Positions 27,323 to 35,599 of a stretch of 64,000 nucleotides of DNA are shown one piece after another (position 1 is the stretch's first letter; the number at the start of each line of letters is the position of its first letter). The translations under genes and the position numbers were made by a program. The stretch covers positions 21,797 to 85,796 of the forward strand of contig CAZWLN010000016.1 of assembly GCA_964634885.1 (NCBI GenBank). The letters run 5' to 3'. A model generated the notes under the pieces. That model was not told where the DNA came from and ran no database searches. It saw only the letters and a program-made list of their open reading frames with translations. The stretch comes from DAINRZ01 sp964634885 (lineage in GTDB: Bacteria; Bacteroidota; Ignavibacteria; Kapaibacteriales; UBA2268).

Positions 27323-27775
27323 TTAAACGAAAAACCTGTCTAAAGATTGAAGGTTATTGCCGGTCAGGGTACCGATTTTTTCTTCTCCGGCCACAATGCT
27401 GTCGTAACTGATCAGGAAATTGGGAATCGTCAGGTCTTCCGTCAGTTCTTTCCAGATGTCCTTGAAGATCATGTCGTCATCATTGCAGTACCAGAAGGCC
27501 CTGGTCCGGATGCCCTTGCACTTGTAACTTTCGAGCAGGGACAGGATGCCGAATATTGCCTTTGTAGTACCGACGTTCTGGTTGGAAAGCTTGAATTTGA
27601 AAGTGATCTCTTCGTTGCCCTTTTCTACATATTCGTTGAGCCATTGGAAAACCGGCCTCCAGAACTTCGATGAATTGTTCGGGAAAGCAAACCCGCTGAT
27701 CTCACATACGCCGCTTTTGCCGTCAAAGCTGATCTGAGGCGTATTTTTCGTTCTTTTTATAAATAGATTTTCCAT
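27323..27775 (-). CDS. SiaC-like (DUF1987) regulatory protein
   Basis: The 150-residue protein from MENLFIKRTKNTPQISFDG matches the DUF1987/SiaC family: the opening M-E-N-x-x-x-x-x-T-x-x-T-P-x-I-S-F-D, then CEISGFAFPNNSSKFWRPVF and WLNEYV. In known SiaABCD systems SiaC is phosphorylated on a Thr in an N-T-S-S-S-K motif by SiaB, dephosphorylated by the PP2C protein SiaA, and binds a diguanylate cyclase when unphosphorylated. Here the motif reads N-V-G-T-T-K (residues 67-72), so the usual Thr is Val68 and Thr70/Thr71 are the nearest candidates. It is the first gene of the operon. No SiaB-like kinase and no GGDEF protein is in the window. A second ATG-like start six codons upstream is less likely. 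Confidence 0.85.
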   Translation of the reverse strand: MENLFIKRTKNTPQISFDGKSGVCEISGFAFPNNSSKFWRPVFQWLNEYVEKGNEEITFKFKLSNQNVGTTKAIFGILSLLESYKCKGIRTRAFWYCNDDDMIFKDIWKELTEDLTIPNFLISYDSIVAGEEKIGTLTGNNLQSLDRFFV

Positions 27776-28165
27776 AATCTCTTCAAATTTCATTTACAGC
27801 CGAACTGTAAAATTAATAAATTTTAATTAAATTAACAAATATTCATTATTTATTTTTAAATATTAATTAACGCAATTATTAAGCCAAAACATTTTTTTAT
27901 TCCGCCGGGTACCTGCCGGACAGGCTTTCCCGGGTAATTGCAGGCCGGAAGGCCGGTCAGCGGAGGATCGGGGGGCAATGTACGGCAGAATATGCGACTG
28001 AAGGTATAATTTTCAATTGAAATATTCGTTAATAGTAAAAAAATTATTACATTTGAGTCTTAATATTGTTCGACTATTGCCGAAATTTGTATTGGGAAGA
28101 CGACAAAAGGCAAAACAGTAAACACAGTTTTGTCTAACGAAATTGAATTAAGAGATTTACTAGTG
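27776..28165. other. Divergent intergenic region with a GC-rich, multiply paired block
   Basis: This gap separates the signalling operon (minus) from the transglycosylase gene (plus). It is very AT-rich except for 27901-27970. In that block TCCGC (27901-27905) pairs with GCGGA (27960-27964), and inside it CCTG/CAGG (27912-27924) and GGCC/GGCC around GGAA (27943-27954) can pair, giving a branched fold. It does not lead into a T tract on either strand. A structured RNA, a protein-binding site or a repeat remnant are all possible. Confidence 0.45.
28048..28055 (+). promoter_or_regulatory. Bacteroidota-type -7 element upstream of the transglycosylase gene
   Basis: TACATTTG fits TAnnTTTG about 110 bases before the start codon at 28166. 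No good -33 TTTG was found at the usual spacing, so this is only a candidate. Confidence 0.35.
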
Positions 28166-29149
28166 ATGAAAACATTAATAGCGGCAGTATTATTTACATC
28201 GGTTTTATTCGCAACCGACAAACAGGCAGTCAAACAGCCCGACTTCTTCATCAGCAATGCGGTACGATGGTTTGTCGGCCTTTTCGATTTCAGCCAGAAT
28301 AACCAGGATTCCCTTAAATTCGAGAAATTCAGGCCTGTAATCCGCAAATTGATCAGCAAAGGAGCAGATTCTGCATTTGTTTACCAGATGATTGCCGACA
28401 CCAGGACCAGGTTTAAGGAGGGTTACGCCCGAATCAGCGTTTACAGGAGCCCTTCGGGCATGAGGGAATATACCCTCGAAAACCGCTCCGGCAAATATGC
28501 GGATAATTTCAACAATTATTCAATCGGCAAATCGAAAGAATTCATAAAAAACAACCTGCTGAGCTTAAGCAAGGCAGAAGCCAAATACAAAGTACCGAAA
28601 GAAGTAATTACTTCGATACTCTGGATTGAAACGCGCCACGGCAGTTTCATGGGAGACAATCACATCATCAGTGTTTACGCAAGCCTCGCAATGGCAGACC
28701 AGCCGGAGATCGTAAAAATGAACCGAAAGGCCATGCTCGAAAAGTACTCTGCTTCTAAAAGTGAAATTCCCGACTTAGAGAAGAAACTTAAAGAGCGTAC
28801 GGAAGAAAAAGCAGAATGGGCTGTCGAGCAACTCCTGGCTCTCGAAAAGATGAGGAGGACATCGCCTTACGACGTTTTCAGCCTTCAGGGTTCATGGGCC
28901 GGCGCCTTCGGCATGTCCCAGTTCATCCCTACAAGCTATATAAGCTGGGCTGTGGACGGCAACGGCGACGGCAAAGTAAACCTTTACGACGTGGACGACG
29001 CTGTCTTCAGCGTGGCCAATTACCTGAAAGTTAACGGCTGGGGTACAACAGTAAAAGAACAAAGAAGCGCCGTTTTCCACTACAACCGCAGCAATGAATA
29101 TGTGGACGCCGTGCTCGTTCTTGCCGGCAAACTGGCACCCAGGGACTGA
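28166..29149 (+). CDS. MltB-like lytic murein transglycosylase
   Basis: The 327-residue product starts at the ATG at 28166 with a signal peptide (MKTLIAAVLFTSVLFATDKQ). The SLT_2/MltB-type fold is shown by WIETRHGSFMGDNHIISVYA, which holds the catalytic Glu, by GSWAGAFGMSQFIPTSY, and by a calcium-site-like DGNGDGKVNLYDVDDAV near the end. Such enzymes cleave the MurNAc-GlcNAc bond of peptidoglycan with formation of 1,6-anhydro-MurNAc. No lipobox is seen, so it is probably soluble in the periplasm. folC follows after 24 bases on the same strand. Confidence 0.88.
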   Translation: MKTLIAAVLFTSVLFATDKQAVKQPDFFISNAVRWFVGLFDFSQNNQDSLKFEKFRPVIRKLISKGADSAFVYQMIADTRTRFKEGYARISVYRSPSGMREYTLENRSGKYADNFNNYSIGKSKEFIKNNLLSLSKAEAKYKVPKEVITSILWIETRHGSFMGDNHIISVYASLAMADQPEIVKMNRKAMLEKYSASKSEIPDLEKKLKERTEEKAEWAVEQLLALEKMRRTSPYDVFSLQGSWAGAFGMSQFIPTSYISWAVDGNGDGKVNLYDVDDAVFSVANYLKVNGWGTTVKEQRSAVFHYNRSNEYVDAVLVLAGKLAPRD

Positions 29150-29173
29150 TTACAAATAATTGCAGACAGATAT

Positions 29174-30457
29174 ATGGATAACAGATCTAAAATAATATTA
29201 GATAAGCTTTTTGCATTGCACAGGTTCGGCATTATGCCCGGCCTCGACAGGACCCTGGCACTGGCAGAATTTGCCGGCAATCCCCATAAACAGTTCCGTA
29301 CCATCCACGTGGCCGGTACCAACGGCAAGGGTTCCGTCTGTTCGCTCATTGCTTCAATGCTGATGGAAGAAGGCTACAAAACCGGGCTGTACACTTCGCC
29401 ACACCTCGAACGTTTTAACGAACGAATCAGAATCGACGGCAGGGTAATCTCCGACGAAGAACTTGCAGATATTGCCGAAATGCTCATGCCCGAATCCGAC
29501 AGGCTGGGATGCACCTTCTTCGAGATCACTACCGTAATGGCCTTTCACTATTTTGCTGTGAAAGGAGTAGATTTCGCTGTAATAGAAACCGGGATGGGAG
29601 GCAGGTTCGATTCTACAAACATCATTACTCCACTGGCATCTGTAATTACGTCGATCAGCCTGGAACATAAGGAATACCTCGGCGACAGCATCGAAAAAAT
29701 TGCAATTGAAAAAGCCGGCATCATCAAAGCCGGAGTACCGGCAATCGTTGCCGAGAGCAATCCCCGCGCCCTCGCCGTTTTGGCCGAAGCAGCTTCAGAC
29801 AAAGCAGCCGAGCTGATTCATACCGCGCAATTGAAGCACGACAATTACAGGATTACCGACGGCCTGAAGATGGAACTCGATATATTTTCAGGAAAGAATA
29901 CCTACTCTGACATTGAAAGCCCCCTGGCAGGAAAACACCAGGTTAACAACATCAAGGCAGCCATCCTTACCGTCGAAACCCTGGACGAGACTCTGGAAAT
30001 GTGCAGAAGCAGCATCACCGACGGCATTAAGAATGTCGCCGTTAACACAGGCCTTAACTCCAGGGCTTTGCTCGTCAGGAAAGCCCCCCCTCTCATCACT
30101 GACGTATGCCACAATCCGGAATCTGTCGAAGCCCTGTACAAACTGATCCAGGATTCGGCCTTTTCAGGCTTGCAGTGGACCATACTGTTTGCACTTATGG
30201 ACGACAAGGATGCAGAAAGGGTAATTGAGATAATGAAACCGATGTGTAAGCGGCTGATAATTACGAAACCGGAAATCGACAGGGCTTTCAAACCAGATAT
30301 ACTCTATTCAATTGCTTCCGCCGCCGGCATTCCGGAGATCGACCGTGAACCGTCGGTGGAAAAAGCTTTGGAAAAAGCTCTCTTGTACAACGAACCGCTG
30401 ATAATCTGCGGCTCCTTCTACCTCATAGGCGAGGTAATGGCCGCCGGCAGGTTGTAA
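29174..30457 (+). CDS. folC: Folylpolyglutamate synthase / dihydrofolate synthase
   Basis: FolC adds glutamate to dihydropteroate and/or folates in an ATP-dependent Mur-ligase-like reaction in the cytosol. The 427-residue length is normal. Visible motifs are the P-loop in HVAGTNGKGSVCSLIASML, the substrate segment TGLYTSPHLERFNERIRIDG, ETGMGGRFDSTN, and the carbamoylated-lysine region IAIEKAGIIKAGVPAI. A DVCHNPESVEAL stretch marks the start of the C-terminal domain. It is downstream of the transglycosylase gene and converges with the M15 peptidase gene only 15 bases away. Confidence 0.93.
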   Translation: MDNRSKIILDKLFALHRFGIMPGLDRTLALAEFAGNPHKQFRTIHVAGTNGKGSVCSLIASMLMEEGYKTGLYTSPHLERFNERIRIDGRVISDEELADIAEMLMPESDRLGCTFFEITTVMAFHYFAVKGVDFAVIETGMGGRFDSTNIITPLASVITSISLEHKEYLGDSIEKIAIEKAGIIKAGVPAIVAESNPRALAVLAEAASDKAAELIHTAQLKHDNYRITDGLKMELDIFSGKNTYSDIESPLAGKHQVNNIKAAILTVETLDETLEMCRSSITDGIKNVAVNTGLNSRALLVRKAPPLITDVCHNPESVEALYKLIQDSAFSGLQWTILFALMDDKDAERVIEIMKPMCKRLIITKPEIDRAFKPDILYSIASAAGIPEIDREPSVEKALEKALLYNEPLIICGSFYLIGEVMAAGRL

Positions 30458-30472
30458 CGGACAGCCGCCACA

Positions 30473-31384
30473 TTAGGGCAAAAGAAGCTCAGGCCTGTAT
30501 TCAAAGTGCATCGTGTCGAAGTGGTACCACTTACCGCCCCAGATGAAACCGTATTTCTCGAATACCTGGACAATCTCCAGGGGCATCCTGTTCCTGTAAC
30601 CATATTTTCCGTTTCCGTCAGGCTTCTCCCAGCGCCAATAGTTTGAATATTCAGTATTCAGGTCGATGGCAATCCCGAAAGAATGGGCGCTTCTTCGCTC
30701 TGTCCCGGCAATGTTCCTCCAATTGAATGAGCCTGCCGTTTTGGTGAAATACTTATGGAAACGTTCCGGCAATTGCTGTAGTTCTGCTTTAACAGAATCG
30801 AGACGTTTGTTGACGCCGTTAATACGCGAAACCCGCAGTTTCCTGCCGAACCAGTCAATTGTAACTAAGTTGGAAAGCACATCCGCCTTGGTTTTCCCGT
30901 ACATGGCGTAAAAGAAAGCCTCGTGCCTGATCCTACCGGGGTCAAAATTTTCCGGGATAGGTACTTCGTAGTCCTTCCCTTTTACATATCTCTGCGACAT
31001 CATGTCCTTGAGTGAAGCTTTGTCGAGCAACTCCCCGAAGCTGTTTTTTACAATACCTTCATCCCACACCATCTTTGTTCCGTCCACGAGAATGAGGCTG
31101 TCGGCGGTAACCCGGGCAACAAAGCCGGGATAGGACTCTTTCAGGTACTGCAAACCGGGGGGAATGATTTTATTAATGCTGGTACCGGAACCGGCAGTGG
31201 ATGGGCTCACCATTATTTCTGAAGGGACAGAAGCCCTGGGACTCTCGCCTGTGCAGAATGTAAAAGCGACAGTGAGCAGGGCGATAAACACCGGCAATTT
31301 ACCGGGTATCAGTATGGAGGGTTTCCGGCAATACTTCTTTTCACTGGTTGGCAGCACGTTTACGCAATATTTATTTATCGACAT
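30473..31384 (-). CDS. M15-family metallopeptidase (D-Ala-D-Ala carboxypeptidase-like)
   Basis: The 303-residue product has an N-terminal hydrophobic segment (PVFIALLTVAFTFCTGE) preceded by an unusually long basic region, so it is exported or membrane-anchored. The C-terminal half holds the VanY/M15 zinc ligands: the H and D of SAHSFGIAIDLN and the final H of FDTMHFEYRPELL. Substrates in the family are peptidoglycan stem peptides. Its ATG overlaps the 3-prime end of the NAGPA-type gene by 14 bases, so the two are translated together. With the transglycosylase nearby it suggests a small cell-wall neighbourhood. Confidence 0.85.
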   Translation of the reverse strand: MSINKYCVNVLPTSEKKYCRKPSILIPGKLPVFIALLTVAFTFCTGESPRASVPSEIMVSPSTAGSGTSINKIIPPGLQYLKESYPGFVARVTADSLILVDGTKMVWDEGIVKNSFGELLDKASLKDMMSQRYVKGKDYEVPIPENFDPGRIRHEAFFYAMYGKTKADVLSNLVTIDWFGRKLRVSRINGVNKRLDSVKAELQQLPERFHKYFTKTAGSFNWRNIAGTERRSAHSFGIAIDLNTEYSNYWRWEKPDGNGKYGYRNRMPLEIVQVFEKYGFIWGGKWYHFDTMHFEYRPELLLP

Positions 31385-32165
31385 AGAAGATAGTGTTTAC
31401 TTTAACATTTTTTGTTTTGGAACCGGGGCCGGCAAAGCTGGAGGAGGAACCGCCGTCGAGGTTAATGGCATCTACGACGCCCAGGCCGAGCAGCGCCTCG
31501 GACAAGCCGGGCAGGGTATAGCCTTTACCGCTGTAGAACATGATGACCTCGCCGTTTTTGAGCAAACCCAGGACGCTGCGGGGTACGGTTTTGTCCCGTG
31601 AGGGCCTGTTCTTGAATTCGTCGTACTGTATCTTCCCGTTTTTCAGCAGGCGGGGTCCAGCTTCGAAGGCCAGTTCAACCGAAGCAAGGTTCTTTTTGTC
31701 TATGAACTTTTCCTGGAATTCATCTATCGGCATGATGGCGGCTTTGCCGTCTTTTGTAGTGTAAAACACCTGGAACCATTTGGAATCGGACCGGGCTTTA
31801 CCCCTGAGATAGTCGCTTTTCCTTATCCTGCATTTACCTGCGGCAACGTCGAGAGTGGATTTCCACAGCAGCTTGCCGCCCTCGACGACCAGCCCGGAGG
31901 GGTAGAACGAGGCACTGTCTTTGTCAAAGAATGTTCCGTTGATTGCCGCGACGATCTCTTTGTTCTTCTTAACGAACTGGTTCACCGTCATGCCTTTGGA
32001 AGCAGTGAACACCTTCAGCTTCGATGCAGATGTCCTTACATATTTATACCTGTCACCGTCGATTATCCTGTTTGCCGGGCTGCTGCCGGTCGCCCGGGCA
32101 ATCCCCGCCAGGGCCAGCAGCGCAAGTAATAAACTCCCAATCCCGATTATTTTTCTATTGTTCAT
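31371..32165 (-). CDS. Phosphodiester glycosidase (NAGPA)-family exported protein
   Basis: From the ATG at 32165 the product is 264 residues with a signal peptide (MNNRKIIGIGSLLLALLALA). The NAGPA/DUF2233 fold is recognised by EIVAAINGTFFDKDSASFYP, AFEAGPRLLKNGKI, PRSVLGLLKNGEVIMFYSG and the C-terminal AINLDGGSSSSFAGPG. Family members cleave the phosphodiester between a sugar and its carrier or act on cell-wall polymers; the substrate here is unknown. A frame-open extension 24 codons upstream lacks a signal-peptide-like start. It is the first gene of a two-gene unit with the M15 peptidase. Confidence 0.85.
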   Translation of the reverse strand: MNNRKIIGIGSLLLALLALAGIARATGSSPANRIIDGDRYKYVRTSASKLKVFTASKGMTVNQFVKKNKEIVAAINGTFFDKDSASFYPSGLVVEGGKLLWKSTLDVAAGKCRIRKSDYLRGKARSDSKWFQVFYTTKDGKAAIMPIDEFQEKFIDKKNLASVELAFEAGPRLLKNGKIQYDEFKNRPSRDKTVPRSVLGLLKNGEVIMFYSGKGYTLPGLSEALLGLGVVDAINLDGGSSSSFAGPGSKTKNVKVNTIFYVDK

Positions 32166-32317
32166 TATATTTCCATCATTTTTTGTCGAATTATCCGTTC
32201 CCGGCAATACTATTGGCCGGTGAATAATGCCCGGCACAGCCTATGTGAATAATTACATGAGAAAATTTCCACTGTTTATTCACTTTTCAAAAATTCAAAG
32301 ATCAAAATTATAAAGTA

Positions 32318-32350
32318 TTTCAAAATTAATACAAAAAAATATTAACTTTG
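32318..32350 (+). promoter_or_regulatory. Bacteroidota-type promoter of purH
   Basis: TAACTTTG (32343-32350) fits TAnnTTTG, and TTTC (32318-32321) at 21 bases upstream is near the -33 TTTG. The purH start is 41 bases downstream, with AAGGGGAG as the ribosome-binding site. Confidence 0.5.
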
Positions 32351-32390
32351 TTTTTTAAAATGTATTATAATCTTTGATAAGGGGAGAATA

Positions 32391-33941
32391 ATGAATAAAC
32401 CAGAGCAATACATTATCCGCAGGGCCATCATTTCGGTATCCGACAAGACAGGCATCGTCGAATTTGCTAAAGAACTGTCAGCAATGGGAGTGGAACTCTT
32501 TTCCACCGGCGGTACAGCCAAAGCGCTGGCGGACGCCGGCATTAAAGCCTCAAATATTTCCGACATTTCAGGTTTCCCGGAGATTCTCGACGGCAGGGTC
32601 AAGACTCTCCACCCGGCAATACATTCCGGCATCCTCGCCGTTCTCGACAACGAGCAACACGTCAATACCCTCAACGAGCACGGCCTCCGGTCAATCGACC
32701 TGGTTGTTGTCAACCTGTACCCCTTTGAAAAGACACTCGAAAAAGCCGGAGCCACCCATGAAGAGCTTGTAGAGAACATTGACATAGGCGGGCCGACGAT
32801 GCTCAGGGCTGCAGCGAAGAACTACCTGTGGACTGCTCCGGTCGTTAACCCCGAAAGGTATAATACAATCATAGAAACCATGAAGGCAAACAACGGCGCT
32901 CTTCCTGTCTCACTCAGGGCGGAACTGGCCGCCGAAGTATTCACCCACACCGGCTATTACGACAGCCTTATAGCTGAATACTTCCGGAATTACACCGGCA
33001 CAAAAGCCGGGAATTTCTCTGTGCCGATGAAGCTGGCACAAACACTACGCTACGGCGAGAATCCGCACCAGGAAGCCTCTCTTTACGGTAACTTCCACAA
33101 TGTTTTCCAGCAGCTCCATGGCAAGGAATTGTCGTACAACAACATTCTCGACATCGATTCTGCTGCGAGGCTCATCATCGAATTCGAAGAACCGGCAGTA
33201 GCCATCATCAAACATACCAATCCGTCCGGCGTAGCCGTGGCCGACACCATCGGCGACGCCTGGAACAAGGCTTACGCAACAGACACCGAATCTCCCTACG
33301 GAGGGATTATTGCCCTCAACAGGCAGCTTAGTCTTGAGGATGCCCAAACCATGAATGAAATTTTTACCGAATTGATAATTGCACCCGATTTTACAGATGA
33401 CGCCCTGGAACTCCTTACAAAGAAGAAGAACCGCCGCCTCATCCGGGCCGATTACCTGAAACTGGCCCGTTCTCTCGGAGTAGAGATCAAATCGGTAACG
33501 GCAGGCTATCTCATCCAGTCTTCAAACCGCACCCTCATTTCTGAAGAAGGTTACAGAGTCGTAAGCAAGAGGCCGCCGACGGACGCAGAGCTGAAAGCCA
33601 TGCTCTTTGCCTGGAAAATCGTTAAACATGTCAAATCCAACGCCATCGTCTATGCAGCCTCCGACCGCACCCTCGGTGTCGGCGCCGGGCAGATGTCCCG
33701 TGTCGATTCTGCCAGGATTGCAGTCGAAAAATCGAAGATGATGGGGTTGAGCCTCAAAGGCTCCGTTGTAGCCTCCGATGCATATTTCCCATTCGCCGAC
33801 GGCCCGCTCAAAGCTGCCGAAGCAGGCGCCACAGCAATCATTCAGCCGGGCGGTTCAATCAGGGATGAAGAAGTGATAAAAGCTGCCGATGATAATAATA
33901 TGGCAATGATCTTTACGGGGATCAGGCATTTTAAACATTAA
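32391..33941 (+). CDS. purH: Bifunctional AICAR transformylase / IMP cyclohydrolase
   Basis: PurH catalyses the last two steps of de novo IMP synthesis in the cytosol. The 516-residue protein has the N-terminal MGS-like cyclohydrolase domain (ISVSDKTGIVEFAKELSAMG, STGGTAKALADAGI, RVKTLHPAIHSGIL) and the AICAR transformylase domain from about 200 (LRYGENPHQEASLYG, AVAIIKHTNPSGVAVADTIG, ending SDAYFPFADGPLKAAEAG and GGSIRDEEVI). All usual landmarks are present. It has its own promoter. The CheR-like gene begins within a few bases of its stop, so it shares the transcript. Confidence 0.97.
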   Translation: MNKPEQYIIRRAIISVSDKTGIVEFAKELSAMGVELFSTGGTAKALADAGIKASNISDISGFPEILDGRVKTLHPAIHSGILAVLDNEQHVNTLNEHGLRSIDLVVVNLYPFEKTLEKAGATHEELVENIDIGGPTMLRAAAKNYLWTAPVVNPERYNTIIETMKANNGALPVSLRAELAAEVFTHTGYYDSLIAEYFRNYTGTKAGNFSVPMKLAQTLRYGENPHQEASLYGNFHNVFQQLHGKELSYNNILDIDSAARLIIEFEEPAVAIIKHTNPSGVAVADTIGDAWNKAYATDTESPYGGIIALNRQLSLEDAQTMNEIFTELIIAPDFTDDALELLTKKKNRRLIRADYLKLARSLGVEIKSVTAGYLIQSSNRTLISEEGYRVVSKRPPTDAELKAMLFAWKIVKHVKSNAIVYAASDRTLGVGAGQMSRVDSARIAVEKSKMMGLSLKGSVVASDAYFPFADGPLKAAEAGATAIIQPGGSIRDEEVIKAADDNNMAMIFTGIRHFKH

Positions 33942-33954
33942 TAGATTGGTGAAG

Positions 33955-34560
33955 ATGGCATTTACATTTTTTTTCAGGGACAGCCACACATTGCAGCGAG
34001 CAACCGATTTCCTCCTGCCGCTGACAGACGGCCAGCAAAGCGTCAGGATATGGAATCCCGGATGCGCCATGGGACCGGAGACCTACACCTTTACTATCAT
34101 CCTGGCGGAAAGGATGTCTCCCCAGGCTTTCAAAAAGGTACGCATCGACGCCACGGACATAGACGAAAGCGGCGGTTTCGGGAATATAATCACAGAGGCG
34201 GTCTATCCTGCCGGCGACCTGTCGAGGTTACCGGAAGGCATACTTGACAAGTATTTTGAGAAGTATTCGGAGGACGGCAAATACCGTGTCATCGGGACGA
34301 TAAGAGAAAAGGTCCATTTCCAGCAGCATGACCTTCTGACGTTGCAACCTACGGGTACAGGTTACTGTTTCATCATTTGCAAGAATGTACTTTTACACTT
34401 CAGCCAGGAACAAAGAATTGAAGTAGTAAAAATGTTTCACCAGGTGCTGAGTCCCAACGGTTTGTTCACTACGGAGCAGACACAGAACCTGCCTGACGAG
34501 TGTTCCCACCTGTTCAGGTCCCTTGCTACCGACGCCCATGTTTACCAAAAAATAAGTTAA
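33955..34560 (+). CDS. CheR-like SAM-dependent methyltransferase without N-terminal domain
   Basis: The 201-residue product resembles the catalytic domain of CheR, which methylates glutamates of chemoreceptors with SAM. SAM-binding loop 1 reads IWNPGCAMGPETYTFTIIL, against the usual G-C-S-T-G-E-E-P-Y. It is followed by DATDID and by FIICKNVLLHFSQEQRIEVV, the usual R-N-V-L-I-Y-F site. The all-helical N-terminal CheR domain is absent and no chemotaxis gene is nearby, so the substrate is probably not a chemoreceptor. TTG at 33946 and GTG at 33949 are alternative starts. It lies between purH and an MBL-fold gene with almost no gaps. Confidence 0.75.
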   Translation: MAFTFFFRDSHTLQRATDFLLPLTDGQQSVRIWNPGCAMGPETYTFTIILAERMSPQAFKKVRIDATDIDESGGFGNIITEAVYPAGDLSRLPEGILDKYFEKYSEDGKYRVIGTIREKVHFQQHDLLTLQPTGTGYCFIICKNVLLHFSQEQRIEVVKMFHQVLSPNGLFTTEQTQNLPDECSHLFRSLATDAHVYQKIS

Positions 34561-34563
34561 ACT

Positions 34564-35160
34564 ATGCGTGTAACAGTACTCCAAAAAAGCCCAACGGTCT
34601 ATTCCTGCAATGCATACCTTGTCAGGGGAGACTGGAATGCCATCGACGATGTAAATACACTGATCGACACCGGTGTCGATGGATTCATCATGGCAGAAAT
34701 TGCAGAAATGTCCACAGGCATCGGCAAATCCCGTGTGGAACAGATAATCCTCACACACGAGCATTTTGACCATTCCGGCGGCGTGCGTTACATTCTTGAG
34801 GAATATTCTCCCAGGATCATCTCCTTCTCTGCCTTCCCTTACACTACAGACAGGGCACACGACGGGATGAAGGTTAAAATCGGCAACAGGAATGCCGAGA
34901 TCATCCACACCCCCGGCCATTCTCACGACTCCATCTGCATTTACTGCGAAGAGGAAGGAGTCCTTTTCAGCGGGGACACGCCGGTAAACATAAAAACATC
35001 GGGCGGTTCATACTCGAGGGAATATGTAGAGGTAATGGAAAGACTGGTAAAGCTCAAGATCAATACTATATATACCGGGCACGACAGGCCGCACACCAGA
35101 AACATCGACGAGATGCTCCACAACACCCTCAAGGTGGTGAAACACAGCAAGATCGTATAA
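34564..35160 (+). CDS. Metallo-beta-lactamase-fold hydrolase
   Basis: The 198-residue cytosolic protein has the metal-binding motif H-x-H-x-D-H in LTHEHFDHSGGVRYI, then HTPGHSHDSICIYC, FSGDTPVN and YTGHDRPH, the four ligand sites of the MBL superfamily (glyoxalase II-like type). The substrate cannot be told from sequence. It begins 3 bases after the CheR-like stop, so purH, the CheR-like gene and this gene form one transcript. A palindrome and a 13-bp inverted repeat follow the stop. Confidence 0.88.
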   Translation: MRVTVLQKSPTVYSCNAYLVRGDWNAIDDVNTLIDTGVDGFIMAEIAEMSTGIGKSRVEQIILTHEHFDHSGGVRYILEEYSPRIISFSAFPYTTDRAHDGMKVKIGNRNAEIIHTPGHSHDSICIYCEEEGVLFSGDTPVNIKTSGGSYSREYVEVMERLVKLKINTIYTGHDRPHTRNIDEMLHNTLKVVKHSKIV

Positions 35161-35161
35161 C

Positions 35162-35514
35162 AGCCTGATCAGGCTTCAAGGGTGAAACCTTCCGAAGGGT
35201 TTGGAAACCTTCGGAAGGTTAGAACTCTCATAATTTTCACAGCTATTGAGGCCATGCCAGCTCTGATTCTTCACGCTTTATAAACTTTACAAACTTGATA
35301 AACTAATAACCCCATCCCAGCCTTCCCCAAGGGGAATAATTCCCCAAGGGGAAGGAGAAAGCCCTTCGGGTAAGAAGTAAATGGTTTCTTTCTTTATCCT
35401 GCCCACGCCATGAATGACGTGGCTATTGAGAGAGGGGAAAGCCGCTCCGGCTCAGCTTTTTCTTACATTCAGAATTCAGCATTCTAAATTCAGAATTCTT
35501 GACGAACTTTATAA
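35162..35514. repeat. Mosaic of intergenic repeats between the MBL gene and the intron
   Basis: In order: a perfect 14-base palindrome (AGCCTGATCAGGCT, 35162-35175); a 13-bp inverted repeat R6 (AACCTTCCGAAGG 35186-35198 with CCTTCGGAAGGTT 35208-35220); the AACTT/GATAAAC element R5 (about 35270-35308); a CCTTCCCC...GGGGAAGG element (about 35318-35360); the CCACGCCATGAATGACGTGG module R1 with its conserved right flank (about 35375-35460); and AATTCAG-type R3 units (about 35466-35500). The palindrome and R6 may end the purH transcript. The intron 3-prime end cuts into an R5-like unit. Confidence 0.7.
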
Positions 35515-35599
35515 ATCGAGTAGGGGGAGGAGTTGCCTCCCCCGCCCTCTCACACCACCGGACGTACGGATCACGTATCACGGCGGTTCCAAAACATAA

